The notes beneath the pieces were generated by a model that worked only from the letters and a program-made list of their open reading frames with translations, was not told the DNA's origin and made no database searches. Position numbers and translations under genes: made by a program. A stretch of DNA of 64,000 nt from Brasenia schreberi (lineage: Eukaryota; Streptophyta; Magnoliopsida; Nymphaeales; Cabombaceae): the NCBI GenBank assembly GCA_036023115.1, contig JAYKKT010000080.1, positions 10,967,501 to 11,031,500 of the forward strand, given 5' to 3'. This document shows positions 12,101 through 22,645 of the stretch, in pieces (the stretch's first letter is position 1; every line of letters starts with the position of its first letter).

Positions 12101-15100
12101 ATTCCATCAATCTGCATAGCTTCTTCTTCTCACTCTTGGTGATTCCAGTATGCTCCTTAAGGTATGTGTCCAAGCTCATCGTGAACAGGGCATCAGGAAC
12201 CATCCTAGCAAGCTTCACGAATCAGCCATTATGAAAAAAAAAAACTCCACAAGAGCTGCTACTGCTCTGCAAATGATGAAAACGTGCAACATCCCTCACT
12301 ATGATTTCTCTGCAAATGTACTTGATAACAGTATGACAATCCGTACAAATATGAAGGTTCTTATTTCTTAACGACTCGAATAGCCGTCCCAAGAGATGCC
12401 ATAATAAATCCATATGCAACCACCACCCTCTCACTATGCAGATAGTGCTGTTACTCCTCTTCTAAATCATGAAATACAACGCTTGTGTCAGGTCCATATC
12501 CCCTCTTCTTAATCTCAACATCCCACCTATTCAACAAACTCATGATCTCCTCTTGTTTAAAGGGTGGCTGCTATCGCTAGTACCAAGTTGTGTTCGCAGT
12601 CCAGTTGAACAACTCACAACCGCTACTCCAATCGATCGAAGGCTCTGATACCATATTGGAATTCGAGAGTAGCGTAACGGAAGATCAAACAATAAAGATT
12701 AAAAACATTGAAGAAAAAAAAAATGAGAGATCGAAGGAGGGGGCATACCTCCAATGGAGGCCGCCCCTCTCTCTTTCTCTCTTTCTTAATATCAACCTCT
12801 TCACCCTAATACAAAACGTCTAGCCCTTATATAATGGGCTATAAAATAGAAAATGACCAAAATGCCCTTAGTACTATGGACAATTACAATAATACCTAAA
12901 ACATCAAAATTACTAAAACTGACACTAAAAACATATTCTTCAACAAGAATGTATTCAATTGTGGCTTCTTAATTATTGCAAAAACCTCAATGTACACTTC
13001 ACCTAAAGCTCGGTGGTAAGCAGAAATACTTGCTCCTTGAAAGCATCAATATTGTCAACTTTACAAATAGAGCAGCAACAAAGACATGAGCAGGTCACTG
13101 GACCAGCCATACCAGCTCAGATTTCCCTATTTGGTCACTAACTCTGTGAATGCATCATATGAGCTCCAGCCAATGACTGCTTAATTATGTAGAGACGAAA
13201 CCAAATCACTTAAATGTGTGTCACTTGCCTAAATTCATATAAAAGTTGGTACTTGTTGATGACATCCTTGATTGTGCTAGGAAAAAGCAGTTTTCACAAA
13301 TAGTATGTGATGTGGAACCTCTCACTGCTTTAATAGCATATAGATTACATTTTCGAATATCTCAAAATGGGATTATCCTTTCCATGAAATCTTATCAAGT
13401 CAATAATATGGTTGTTCTGAGTTATGAGACACAAATTCCAACAACCCATACCGCACAACTCCACCCTCTTTGAATCCTGAACATCAGGACCTTTACTAGC
13501 CTATATGCCATGGGCACACACGTTAATGGGTGTCGCTTGTGAAGGGTTCCCTTTGACTTGGTCTGACTCTGCCTCACAGAATATCACATAGAAAAGTCAA
13601 AATATTACAGTATGTCTAAACGCCTCAAAGATCAACTCATAAGCAACCAGAACTTGAATGTCACTCAAAGTTTTCAATATTATGCTAACAAAACTCAGCG
13701 TGCTCACCTTTCTGGTGGTATGGGTTTCTTAAGAAAGATCTTCCATTGTTATTGTACTGTGTGGAGCATAACTTTTTCTGGTTCAATTTCTCATAAAAAA
13801 AATCAGTAAGCTGTAGGCCGTATCTGTTACTCCTCCATTGGCAACTGTCAAGGTCCACTAGAAGAAGCTGCATACCATGTTGCACTTGAAGAAGAGCACA
13901 GAGGGTAAAACTCAAGAAAGACAAACCTCTGCCTCGCCATAACCATTAGGAAACAGCCCTTTGAAAACATTGAGATTCAATAAGCTAGCTCTCAGAAGCA
14001 GCTGACCTGTATAACATGCTAGTAGGTCACCTGTTGCACAAATGTCAATAAGCAGCCTATCTTTACTAAAGAAGATTCTGTCCCCCACTTTACCCAGTGA
14101 AAACCTAAATCTGACTATATTTGTTGCCTAGACTGTTACTTCTTTCTAAGCTCTTTGGCATGCTGCAATGAACTCCATGTACCCATGCATGAGTTGTCTG
14201 GCATCCTACTTGTTGCTGACAATTAGCAATGAGTATGTATAATATAGGATTGGTGAGAAAGTCTTATCCTAACTGCAAGAGTTTGGCATGGAAGAACTGT
14301 ACTAAACCCTTCAACTGATCAATGGGACCATGTGATGTATGTCAACAATGAGAAAGAGAAATATAGCTGTCATTCTTGATAACCAATGTAAAACAATACG
14401 AAGTGACATTACAATTTTATTTATGTTATCAGATTAAATCTTATAGAAATAGTACCTTCACTTCCGGTTCAGGTTGATTAACATACCAAAGCCAATTTAA
14501 CCTTTTGTTTTGTAATTCGTAAAGAACACAATGAGTGTCTATAGAAAGATCAAAGTAGAGGCAATTTCCAAGATCTGGATATGCTTCACGAATTCCATCC
14601 ATAGATTGAGAGAATTCATCTTGCGAAAAATCCAGCACACCTCTCCATGCAAAGTAACCTGAATACCTGAATCAGATAAAGAAAGACACTGATATGAAAC
14701 CTGTATACAAGAATGATATCCACTAATCAGAATGACACCTACAGAGAAGCTCAGATTCCATGACTGATGCCAAATTTCCTTACATCACGTTATAAAACAA
14801 AAAGTTCTGACTTGTATAAAAGTTTAAGCCAAATAATCAGGATTTTCCTATCATAGTTCTCTTTCCAACTACCACAAGGTTGTTGATTCACATGTTCTTG
14901 AAAGTTAAACTCTCGGGTTTGCACTATATATATGTGTAACATACAACATATACTGAAAATGATCATTATGCATTAATGGCATGTACCTGAGCCTACAACT
15001 AGGAAGAAAATATTGACGAATCTCAGACATGCACCCATCTGCAGCCACAAGAAGATCCCCAACAATCTCTGTAATGTTGCCTGATTCAAGAACCTTGGCT

Positions 15101-16196
15101 TGAACTTTAACCGTAGATTTGTCAATAGAGGTCTGAAAAGTCACGAATTGGTGGCCCCAAAGTACAACTCCACTGGGCAGTGCTTTGTACAGAAGACCAT
15201 GAAGGTCACTCCAATGCGCAGCTGTAAAACCAAAATTCTCATCTCTAGATAGTGGCACAGTTGCTTTATGCTGACTATCCGTTGCTTGATTCTGTATTGC
15301 AATCAACAAATCAAATTTTCAGAACTAGTAACAAAAATACGATCCCCCATCAAAAGAAGAATCTAGTAGCCTTCCCTGAACAATTGCAGATATAAATGGA
15401 GCTGGTTTAAGGGGCAAAGCAACTTTTCTGGCTGTGCTCTCTCTTCCAATAATCAATATTTATGATACTTTGCAGATAGTGAGGTGAAGTATATAATTCA
15501 AGCTAGAACTGATAGGCTTGAGGTTAAGTATACCATACATATTCCGAATTGGTTTGGAATAATTTGCATAATTTTTGTTATTGAATAATCGAATTTTCTG
15601 GATGTTGATAATTGCTTGCAAAGCTGCAATAGAAAATATGCATTACCCACTGAGAAGCAGTTGTTTTTACTCGAATTAAGGAAGGGAAACATTTTCAGGA
15701 AAAAGCAAAAGATGGGCCATTCAAATTCAAGATGATTATTCAGTTGAGAGTGGATAGAATTACTTGGTTTCACTCCAAGCGTTTTGAGGATACATAAAAG
15801 ATGGGCAATCTGAATTCAAGATAATTATTCAGTTGGGAGTGGACAGAGATACTTGCTTATCAATTCAATGAACAAAGAAATGAAGCGTTTTGAGGAAAAA
15901 CAAAAGATGGCAATTCGAATCCAAGTTAGTTATACAGTTGGGAGTGGGAAAGGAACCTGCTCTATGCGGAGAGGGAGGGTTGAGTTGGTGAGAAGGTGAG
16001 GGTCACGAAGCCAACGGGAGAGAAATCGGCAGGACTGATTGTCGAGGCCGAGGCCGGCGCCGGTGGCACTGCGGGAAGGCGGAGAAGAAGTCTTTTCGAG
16101 AACCAAAACCTCACAGCCAGCCTCTATAAGAGCCTGTGCAGATGACAAGCCTGCAATGCTTCCTCCCACAACGATGGCCCTCGTTTTCTTCCCCAT
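9155..16196 (-). CDS. FAD-dependent monooxygenase (plant PHBH/UbiH-like fold), four exons
   Basis: The coding exons on the minus strand are 15957-16196, 14987-15291, 14456-14666 and 9155-9679. They join in frame to 426 codons plus TGA. All junctions fit GT/AG. The start is the ATG at 16196; open codons upstream of it are only a read-through microsatellite. Exon 1 holds the N-terminal dinucleotide-binding motif (GGSIAG, residues 11-16, with a Glu at 34). Exon 2 holds the AADG motif (163-166). Exon 4 holds the GD motif that contacts the FAD ribityl chain ([16 protein letters not shown] at 313-314). The order and length fit class A flavoprotein monooxygenases, closest by memory to an Arabidopsis 'FAD/NAD(P)-binding oxidoreductase' family member. 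The substrate is unknown. No transit peptide or membrane segment is evident. Intron 3 (9680-14455) is unusually long because of an LTR element. The reading frame shows no break. Confidence 0.86.
9680..10432 (-). other. FAD gene intron 3, 3' part
   Basis: AT-rich intronic sequence lies between exon 4 and the LTR element. No coding remnant is seen. Confidence 0.6.
10433..10720 (-). repeat. 3' LTR of the intronic element
   Basis: This is a 288-bp direct repeat of 12654-12945 with scattered substitutions and small indels. It contains a C-run/CT tract and ends TGTT...AACA on the plus strand. Confidence 0.9.
10721..10732 (-). other. Polypurine tract of the intronic element
   Basis: Read on the minus strand this is TTGAGGAGGGG directly before the 3' LTR, the expected position of the plus-strand primer. 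Confidence 0.75.
10869..11020 (-). repeat. 54-55-bp tandem repeat inside the intronic element
   Basis: Units start at 10869, 10923 and 10978, each beginning CTTCAGCA(G/A)CTT and running through 'TTTGGCTG.AACATC..CAACTCAGCCTTCATGGCTAGTCAT'. A more diverged unit precedes them from about 10800. They may have arisen from one captured sequence. Confidence 0.7.
11445..11747 (-). other. Unidentified acidic open frame inside the element
   Basis: This is a minus-strand open frame of about 100 codons, ending at a stop at 11445 and open upstream to about 11750. Its product is acidic and serine-rich (segments such as [17 protein letters not shown] and [17 protein letters not shown]) with codon-like composition. 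I recognise no domain. Because the same element carries two recognisable host-gene fragments, this could be a third captured exon, but that is inference. Confidence 0.4.
12000..12218 (-). pseudogene. Captured NPH3-domain fragment
   Basis: On the minus strand the frame reads [20 protein letters not shown], then [19 protein letters not shown] and DRLP. This is the signature stretch of the NPH3 domain of BTB/NPH3 proteins (light-signalling and auxin-transport adaptors of CUL3 ligases). After the DRLP codons the family's next block ([10 protein letters not shown]) is still present but one frame over, so a single-base frameshift separates the two halves. The fragment lacks the BTB domain and the rest of NPH3. 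It lies directly after the PPR fragment in element orientation and is a non-functional relic. Confidence 0.82.
12245..12525 (-). pseudogene. Captured PPR DYW-domain fragment
   Basis: The minus strand gives the C-terminal part of a DYW-type pentatricopeptide repeat protein in pieces. First comes [16 protein letters not shown] followed by a stop. Next is [11 protein letters not shown], ending in a frameshift. The last piece runs from [14 protein letters not shown] to [13 protein letters not shown]. The HSE and CxxCH (CTDCH) elements of the cytidine-deaminase-like DYW fold are visible, but the final Asp-Tyr-Trp is lost and the frame is broken at least twice. Such proteins edit organellar RNA; this copy cannot. 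A run of A bases (12233-12244) separates it from the NPH3 fragment. Confidence 0.82.
12641..12653 (-). other. Primer-binding site of the intronic element
   Basis: Minus-strand TGGTATCAGAGCC abuts the end of the 5' LTR. It matches the 3' end of plant initiator tRNA-Met in the usual Copia fashion. Confidence 0.88.
12654..12945 (-). repeat. 5' LTR of the intronic element
   Basis: This is a 292-bp partner of 10433-10720. It contains the stretch 'CCCTTATATAATGGGCTATAAAA', which on either strand provides TATA-like words. Confidence 0.9.
12946..14455 (-). other. FAD gene intron 3, 5' part
   Basis: Intronic DNA lies between the LTR element and exon 3. Short open frames occur on both strands but none has a recognisable domain or splice context. 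Confidence 0.55.
15707..15960. repeat. Three imperfect tandem copies in FAD intron 1
   Basis: A ~60-bp core ('AAAAGATGGGCAAT' ... 'TTATTCAGTTGGGAGTGG') starts at 15707, 15796 and 15902, with GCGTTTTGAGGA between copies. The last copy reaches the 5' splice site of exon 1. Confidence 0.7.
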
Positions 16197-16200
16197 CTCT

Positions 16201-16242
<42 letters not shown>

Positions 16243-16244
16243 AC
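16201..16244. repeat. (TC)n(AC)n microsatellite in the FAD gene 5' leader
   Basis: In gene orientation this is a GT tract followed by a GA tract ending four bases before the ATG at 16196. It is in frame with the start and open, so it could be mistaken for coding sequence. It is most simply 5' untranslated. Confidence 0.93.
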
Positions 16245-17087
16245 TCGGGGAGCGAGTTCGGAAAAGAAAATTTGGTTTGTTTGTGCGAAGAATGCTTGCA
16301 ATTATCTGGTTTTGCCAGAAAAGGTCTTTCTTAAGCTTGTTAAGTTCACCAAAGGAAGTTTGGTTTGCTAAATCAACAGTTCAAAAAAGCCCAGGAAGTG
16401 GGGAGAGATTTCATCTATCGTTAATTTCTTTGACCTGCTTTCCTTAAAACATTGTCGGTCTTAGCTCATTGCATCACAGAGACTGGTCAAAACCATTTAT
16501 ATCGTAATGGGCTAATAGCAACAAACCATCAAATAAAAGAAAGTAGGACGACGGTGCAATGCAATTAAACGCTTTTAACCTTGTTCAAGAATGAGAATGA
16601 TAACAAAGGAGGGCACTCATTCAAGTGGTCTATGGATCCTTTTTCTCTATTTGAGAGAGAGAGAGAGAGAGTTTCAATTGCCAGCTCCATGCAGAGTTTC
16701 TACTTTAATAGTCATCTCCCTTAACATGTAGGGGTGGCAACTTCATGTTTTCTGATCACGTGTTTGTCATGTCATTTCATGTTCATTCCAAAATTGGATC
16801 ATCCTATTTAGAACTTTCAGCCAGAACATTGGCTCAAGGTTAATTTTGCACCCATTTGATAAACCCTATCATGAACCTTTCAGGTCCTGTTCAAGTTAGG
16901 TTCTTTTCTTGTGTTTGAAATTGCCAGCTGCATTTCATTTCATGTTATCTTATCTTCACATCCAAACTGAGCACCCCAAACATGAACACGTTTTTTAAGT
17001 GACTTTGGATGAACACATGTAAGGACTTTTCAGGTTGTGTCAGTTGCAGAGTTTCATCTCATGTTCATAATTACCTTTCAAGCAGGG
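16245..17087. other. Upstream flank of the FAD gene
   Basis: The promoter of the minus-strand FAD gene should lie here. No unambiguous TATA box or other gene is seen. A GA tract lies at about 16653-16672. Confidence 0.4.
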
Positions 17088-17212
17088 AATTTGTTTTTTG
17101 GTCAACGGGGAGGCTGGAGCTACCTACGTGCATGCCCGGAGTATCGAACTCACGACCTTCAACTTGTGAGCCGAACCCTTAGGTAGGTGAGCTAGTGCTG
17201 TTGTGCTATAAG
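17088..17212 (-). mobile_element. tRNA-derived SINE copy 2
   Basis: On the minus strand there is a box-A-like TAGCTCACCTACC (17194 to 17182), then GTTGAAGGTCGTGAGTTCGATAC with box B at about 17153-17141. After that come GGGCATGCACGTAGGTAGCT and a T/A-rich end. The head is nearly the same as the copy at 52622. Confidence 0.6.
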
Positions 17213-18206
17213 CAGGATACCTTAAATTCACCACACCTACTGCTACTGGATTCCAGCTGCGAGAGATTGAATTGCCTCAGAATGGAAATCACTTATACAA
17301 GCAGGATACCTTTATCTCTCCTCTGTTAAATTTCGACTACCCTTTTCCATTAGGCTATACTTCTGTATTTTCCAAATTGTTCTCCTTTCGGAATGGTTAT
17401 TGAATATATGAAGTTCAATACAGGTGTCATGTTCAAGTATTCTTCAATTGGTTCTTTCTGTGAGGACCTGTGTCCAGTATATCTACCCCACACAGCATCA
17501 TCATTTTAAGTAATCGTGTTTTGGTACCACCACCCATCAATCGGTAGGTATGATCCGACCTCACATACCGAATCCACTCTTTCGGCTTGTCATCTCGATC
17601 TAATTTTGAATTTCCTGGTCATTAAGGTGTTTTGTCAGACAACAATGGCCTTAATTTTCAGTTATAGATGGCTGCAAGCATTTTCTTTATTTGATTATTA
17701 AGTTGAAGGAATAAAGGAACTGAAATGGAAATGCTCGAGCTATTCTTAAGTTCGGTCAATTTTTTCAATTCATTGCTCTGAAGTACTTTCTGTTATTCCT
17801 GTCATCTACGTCTTATTGATTATCAAGGGTACCTTAGCGTCGTCAAAATCGCAAGTTCTTCAGCAAAGCTGAAGCACCTTTCATATCGTAACACTGTTAG
17901 TGTCGAGTCTTGGAATGGTTTCTTTGAGTGATCGGTATTTGATCGAACTTAACATCTTAAAGAAAGGTTAAGATTAGGATAATATTATTCTTTAAGATGT
18001 AATAAAATTAACCTTTAGGTCTATTTGTCATCATTGATATCAAATAACCGAATGCAATTGATCCTTAAAAACGCCTTCACGACACAATGAAGACTCCTTA
18101 GTTCATCTTGTAAGAATGTAACCGAGTCTTAAACGAATGAAAAAAGTAAAGATCATGATGCAATAAATCTAATTAGCACTACAATAATATTTATACCTTC
18201 TCTTGA

Positions 18207-18365
18207 AAAACTAAGTATGAAGGAACTCACACCATTAATATGACTACTATACATATGTGGTAAAGATGTAACTCATGTTATAGTACTAAAAACTAGGTAT
18301 GAAAGAACTCATACCATTACACCAATATATATACGTTGTAAAGATGTAACTCATGTTATAGTACT
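18207..18365. repeat. ~80-bp tandem duplication
   Basis: Two copies share 'AAAAACTA(A/G)GTATGAA(G/A)GAACTCA(C/T)ACCATTA' and 'GTAAAGATGTAACTCATG' followed by TTATAGTACTAA. Confidence 0.75.
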
Positions 18366-19268
18366 AATCAACATAATTGCCACTCAAGAACAACAAGACT
18401 ATTAATTACACATGATTCAAAGTTATAAGTGACTTTTAGTATTGCGACAAGATTGCAAAATGCTTATGAGTTTCAACTTTTATCAAATGCTACTAACAAA
18501 CACAATTACCTCTCAAGTAAGTAGTTTTTAATACCACAACATGACAACCACTATCAAGTGCTACTAATGAGTATAATTATCACTCAAAAACTGCAACCGT
18601 AACCCTTCACTATGTATTTTGAAAATCACCCAATCACCCAACCAGCACTTGGTATTTGAGGCATGGTGCTCTTGTTTTAGGGTCTTACCGTCCCTCTTGT
18701 TAGCATTTTACCATCACGGATATTGGAAGTGACACTAACACGCTTGTTGGTTTCTTTACTCTCGAAATAATCTCGGTGGTAGAATATTGGAAAATGGACC
18801 ATGGTGATTGCATTTGTGATATGGAATAGGTTCTTTTGTTAGGTGGCTTCACTATAGGTAATGAGTGGGTTGTGAGACTTGTGGTTTGCTCTTTTCTGAT
18901 GGTTTCCTGTGTTGTCCTCGGCTTACTCATTTTGTGCTTATAACTATTACAAAAAGGTCACCGATATGAATGTGTTTTACTTCATTTGAAATTTGGCTTT
19001 TGTTTTATTGGTATTTTTTTCATTTTTAATGATTTTCCAAGTGCTTGAGATCTATTTTAGTTATTAAAATTCGTGGCTATTTTAACATTTTTGAATGTTC
19101 TTGGTGGATTATTTAGTGTTAGAGCTATATATTAATTACTTGTCTTCAAATGACACGTGAGAAACCATATAAGTTGTATACAAGTGCACAACAATCTCAT
19201 TTCCTTTTATGGTTACAATCTTTTTCCTATATTGAGTATTTAAGCTTACCTAGTAATTCATGATTATA

Positions 19269-19455
19269 GCCAATGGCCAATAAGCATAACGGAAAATTCA
19301 CATTTGTGATGAATTTAGAAGTATTCCTAACATGCTGAAAATTTGCCCACATTGATGATTCTTGAGAATGTTTAATCATGCTTACTGGCTATTGGCAATG
19401 TTTAAGTATGATTAAACATTCTATGTATATATAGCATAGTCCATGCATACATCAT
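19269..19455. repeat. Nested inverted repeats
   Basis: AGAATGTTTAATCAT (19365-19379) is exactly inverted at 19408-19422. TCTTGAGAATG just left of it is inverted again at about 19452-19462. A left segment AGCCAATGGCCAATAAGCAT is an imperfect inverse of the loop. Together these make a decayed foldback structure. Confidence 0.6.
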
Positions 19456-22450
19456 TCTCAAGAGTCTCAATCGATTGGTGGTTGAAATTAAAATTTTAAA
19501 AACGAAAAAATACATTGGCAATTTTTGTAAGTGCAATAAATGCACTCAGTACTATTTGATTTTTTAATTTAAAGATCTCATGAATTAATCTTCAAGATCA
19601 AAAGTATGGATTAATACATGGAATGACTAATTTCTTGGTATATATGTACATATTTGTTTTTTTTCTACGGGTAATGGACTAGGTATAGAGTTCGGGATTG
19701 TATGCAGCCAGGTATAGATATACATACTTGTTCCCGACCTGCCCCGCCTATTACCATCCCTATCCCAATACTTTTTCCAAATCTCAGTATACGCACTGTG
19801 GCTAGGAGTTCCATAGTTGTTATTCCTCTTATAATTTAATGAACTCACACTTTTGATTGTTAGAACAATGCATCAAAGGCTTCATATTCCCTTTCACGTT
19901 TGCCCCTTTATGATGACCGGTGGATACTTGAAAGCATATATGGTATCAAAATAGAACATCCTTGGAAGCAAAATTGTCATGCCATAGTTTAATGAAAACC
20001 ATAGTTTAATCTATCCTAATAATAGTGGATCACAACTTCACAAAATATGCAAGATTCCAAACCCACATTGAAAATCTAGATGACCCACTATTAATATTTT
20101 TACTTGAAAGAGGATGATCCACTAGAATTCATCAATTGTAAATTTTGTTACAATGTCGAAAGTATCTAAGTACATGGTGGTGTTCTTTCTCTTTAAAAGA
20201 TGCTTAATTTAAAGCACCAACAACTAGGGACGTCAACGGGTTGGATCCTAAAATTATTGATTCTCACTCAATGCATGAACATCCTTTTAGCTCACATTAG
20301 TTTTTCATACTTGTCGTAAAACCCTCAGGTCTTTTTGTGATTATTGAGAGAAACCTCATTTCAATTTGATTAAGAAAAAAAACCACATGCTCTTTATCAA
20401 AAGGATGAGAAGTTGAGATCTCAAAATGTAAATTTTGAAAAATTAATAGGTAGTTTTGTAATTCTTTCCAATGGTTGTCTTTTGATGGTTTACATTACTT
20501 AGCATAGGTTGGTCTATTTCAAGGGATGCCAACTCCTAAGAGGAAAATTCAATCTGTTTGCTGTTGTTTAATGGATTTATTTTCATGGTTGTAATTTCGG
20601 TGGTCGATATATATCTAAAGCTGTTAACTTTTCCGACAGTCGGCAGCCATCGATCATCTGAGGATACCAACCGTCCAAAATCCTTGTTTCTTATGTGAGT
20701 ACCTGAATCTGAATCTGGTCAAGGAAAATACAATCCGGATCCGAAACTGCCTCATTCGCAAGTTGGAATTCATGGTATTATGGTTTTCTAACATTCTTGT
20801 ATCTGCCTTCAAATTTTCATGTTTGAAGCCCAAGGTTGCACCTACCGTAAACTGAAGATCAAGGCATACCCTCTATGTGAATGGAATTTCAGATCTGATC
20901 GTATCTCTCTGAACCTGGATCCAATTTGATTCTTTAGATCCAACATTCATGCTGCAAATCTGAAAATCAAATCCAAATTTAAAATGAATTGGAGTTTGAA
21001 TCCAATCCATTCACATCAATCCTTACCAACTAACCTGTGGAAAATGAAAAAGTTCTCTTCCATCTTCCTCAAGGCTTTTCCGACATCGGTTGGGGTCAGC
21101 TATCCTAGTATTAATCTTGCCCAAACATGATTAACTTCAGAGTTTGGATCTAACCCGGTTTATTAACACTTCAAACGTCATACCCTTGAGACCCCACAAA
21201 GTCTATATTGGCTGAAAAAATGATAAATAAATAAAATTGGATAAATATATTTAAAATATGAGTTGATAAAGCAAAAGATGCTCTTGGGGTTCACTTTGGA
21301 CGCATGAAATGTTCGGAGCATAAGAAAGCTGAAAGAAAGCTCCATGGGAACGTAGCTTTTGGTGTACGTGACTCCAAATAGTTTAATTTTGTAATTTTTC
21401 AAAAGAACCACGACAAGTTAGAATCTTTCTTTTAGATAAGATGCTTTGGTTTTTCACAAAGAGCCACGACTCTCCTTGGCTAAGGGATCGACTCGGAAGA
21501 AACTTCAAGTTCAATGTCGTGAATTCCATATGCGGGCTTGCATCGGGCCGAGTCTGCTAACCCCCTGCTTGACTGGGTTTTGGGTTCTTCTGAAGGGGAA
21601 CGACCTGGTTTGTAGCATTTACAAGACACTCCTTTTCTTTCTCTCTCTTAGGAAAACTTTTGATCTAGAATTGAAGACAATGTTTTAATAGGGTCATGAT
21701 ATGATGATTCTTGAGGGGTACATACTTTCAAAAGATCCTATCATTATGTAGGGAGTTTTAGTTGTAAAATGGTATTTGGTGCATAATCTTTCACAAATAT
21801 CTCTACTGTCTGATTTTTGAAATTGATGATAAATCAAATATATCATTGTACTTATATACTTACAATGAGTGCATTAAAATACAAAGTGATTCAAATATCT
21901 ATTGACGATCTCAAAGATTGGACGATAGAAATACTTGTGCAAGATTATACACAGTGGCAACCACTTAACTATAAAATTTTGAATGATTTGAACTAAATTT
22001 AAAGGATTAAAATTCTTGGGTTAGAATTGGACTAAAGAACACCCCATGTCTACCCCATCTCTCGAAAAAAAGGAGCAATCCCGTACCCAGTGGCAAACTC
22101 TTTGTCGCCTCACATAAAATCTGGAAGAACAATCGAAAATTTCAGGTTCAGGTATGGAATATCTGATAGACCACGGACCAAACCCACCCCATTTACATCC
22201 CCCACTCCACTTGCCTCTTAAAAAGAGAAAAAGATTCTTCAAGTTTCTTTGCATAACCACATTGGTATAAAATATATTGCTAACCTTCCGACAAATATTC
22301 TCCCAATATTATAACTTTATCATTTTGGTTGTAAAGGGGCATCTTGGCGATTCTGTAACGCTGACCTGAAAGAGAGAGGAACGGAATTCATGCATATCCT
22401 ACAATGCTTTAGACACTCGTTCTCATCATTCAAAAGAACACAACCATTTC

Positions 22451-22489
<39 letters not shown>
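22451..22489. repeat. (CT)n(AT)n microsatellite
   Basis: A CT tract passes directly into an AT tract. Confidence 0.95.
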
Positions 22490-22645
22490 ATGTTAGTTTG
22501 GAGGGTTGACTCGATTGCAATTCAAAGTTAAGGACTTCGTGAGTTTGATACCTGTGGTGCGCATATGATAGGGGTCTCAATGGTGGACCCTTCTAATCGG
22601 GTCTAGACCGTGGCCGTCCAGTCTTCTCGCTGTAATTTGATCACA
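22490..22645 (+). mobile_element. Diverged SINE-like copy 3
   Basis: A box-B-like CGTGAGTTTGATACC (about 22538-22552) is preceded by 'AAGTTAAGGACTT', as in the other SINE heads, and followed by GTGGTGCGCATAT. Box A is weak. It lies directly behind a microsatellite. Confidence 0.4.

Larger units (their letters stand above)
10433..12945 (-). mobile_element. Non-autonomous Copia-like LTR retrotransposon carrying host-gene fragments
   Basis: A complete LTR element on the minus strand lies inside intron 3 of the FAD gene. Two ~290-bp LTRs (10433-10720 and 12654-12945) begin TG and end CA, apart from one terminal transition at the inner edge of the right copy. The 5' LTR (right) is followed at once by TGGTATCAGAGCC (12653 to 12641), the usual initiator-Met tRNA primer site. 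The 3' LTR (left) is preceded by a purine tract, TTGAGGAGGGG. Flanks AGAAC (10428-10432) and AGAAT (12946-12950) look like a 5-bp target duplication with one change. The 1.9-kb interior has no gag, protease, integrase or RT. It contains fragments of a DYW PPR gene and an NPH3 gene plus an unknown open frame, so the element must have moved with proteins from another element. Confidence 0.9.
17213..22450. other. Gene-less AT-rich region
   Basis: No host gene is recognised. Small open frames are scattered and look accidental. The region contains a tandem duplication (18207-18365), a foldback (19269-19455) and, at about 21060-21130, a phrase 'AAGGCTTTTCC..CATCGGTTGGGGTCAGCTA'. That phrase resembles the 3' tail of RTE-type LINEs but is too short to call. 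Confidence 0.45.

Noticed and set aside
16136..16447. Plus-strand ORFs opposite FAD exon 1
   Set aside because: They are shadows of the exon and of the CT/AC microsatellite (LSLSLSHTHTHT).
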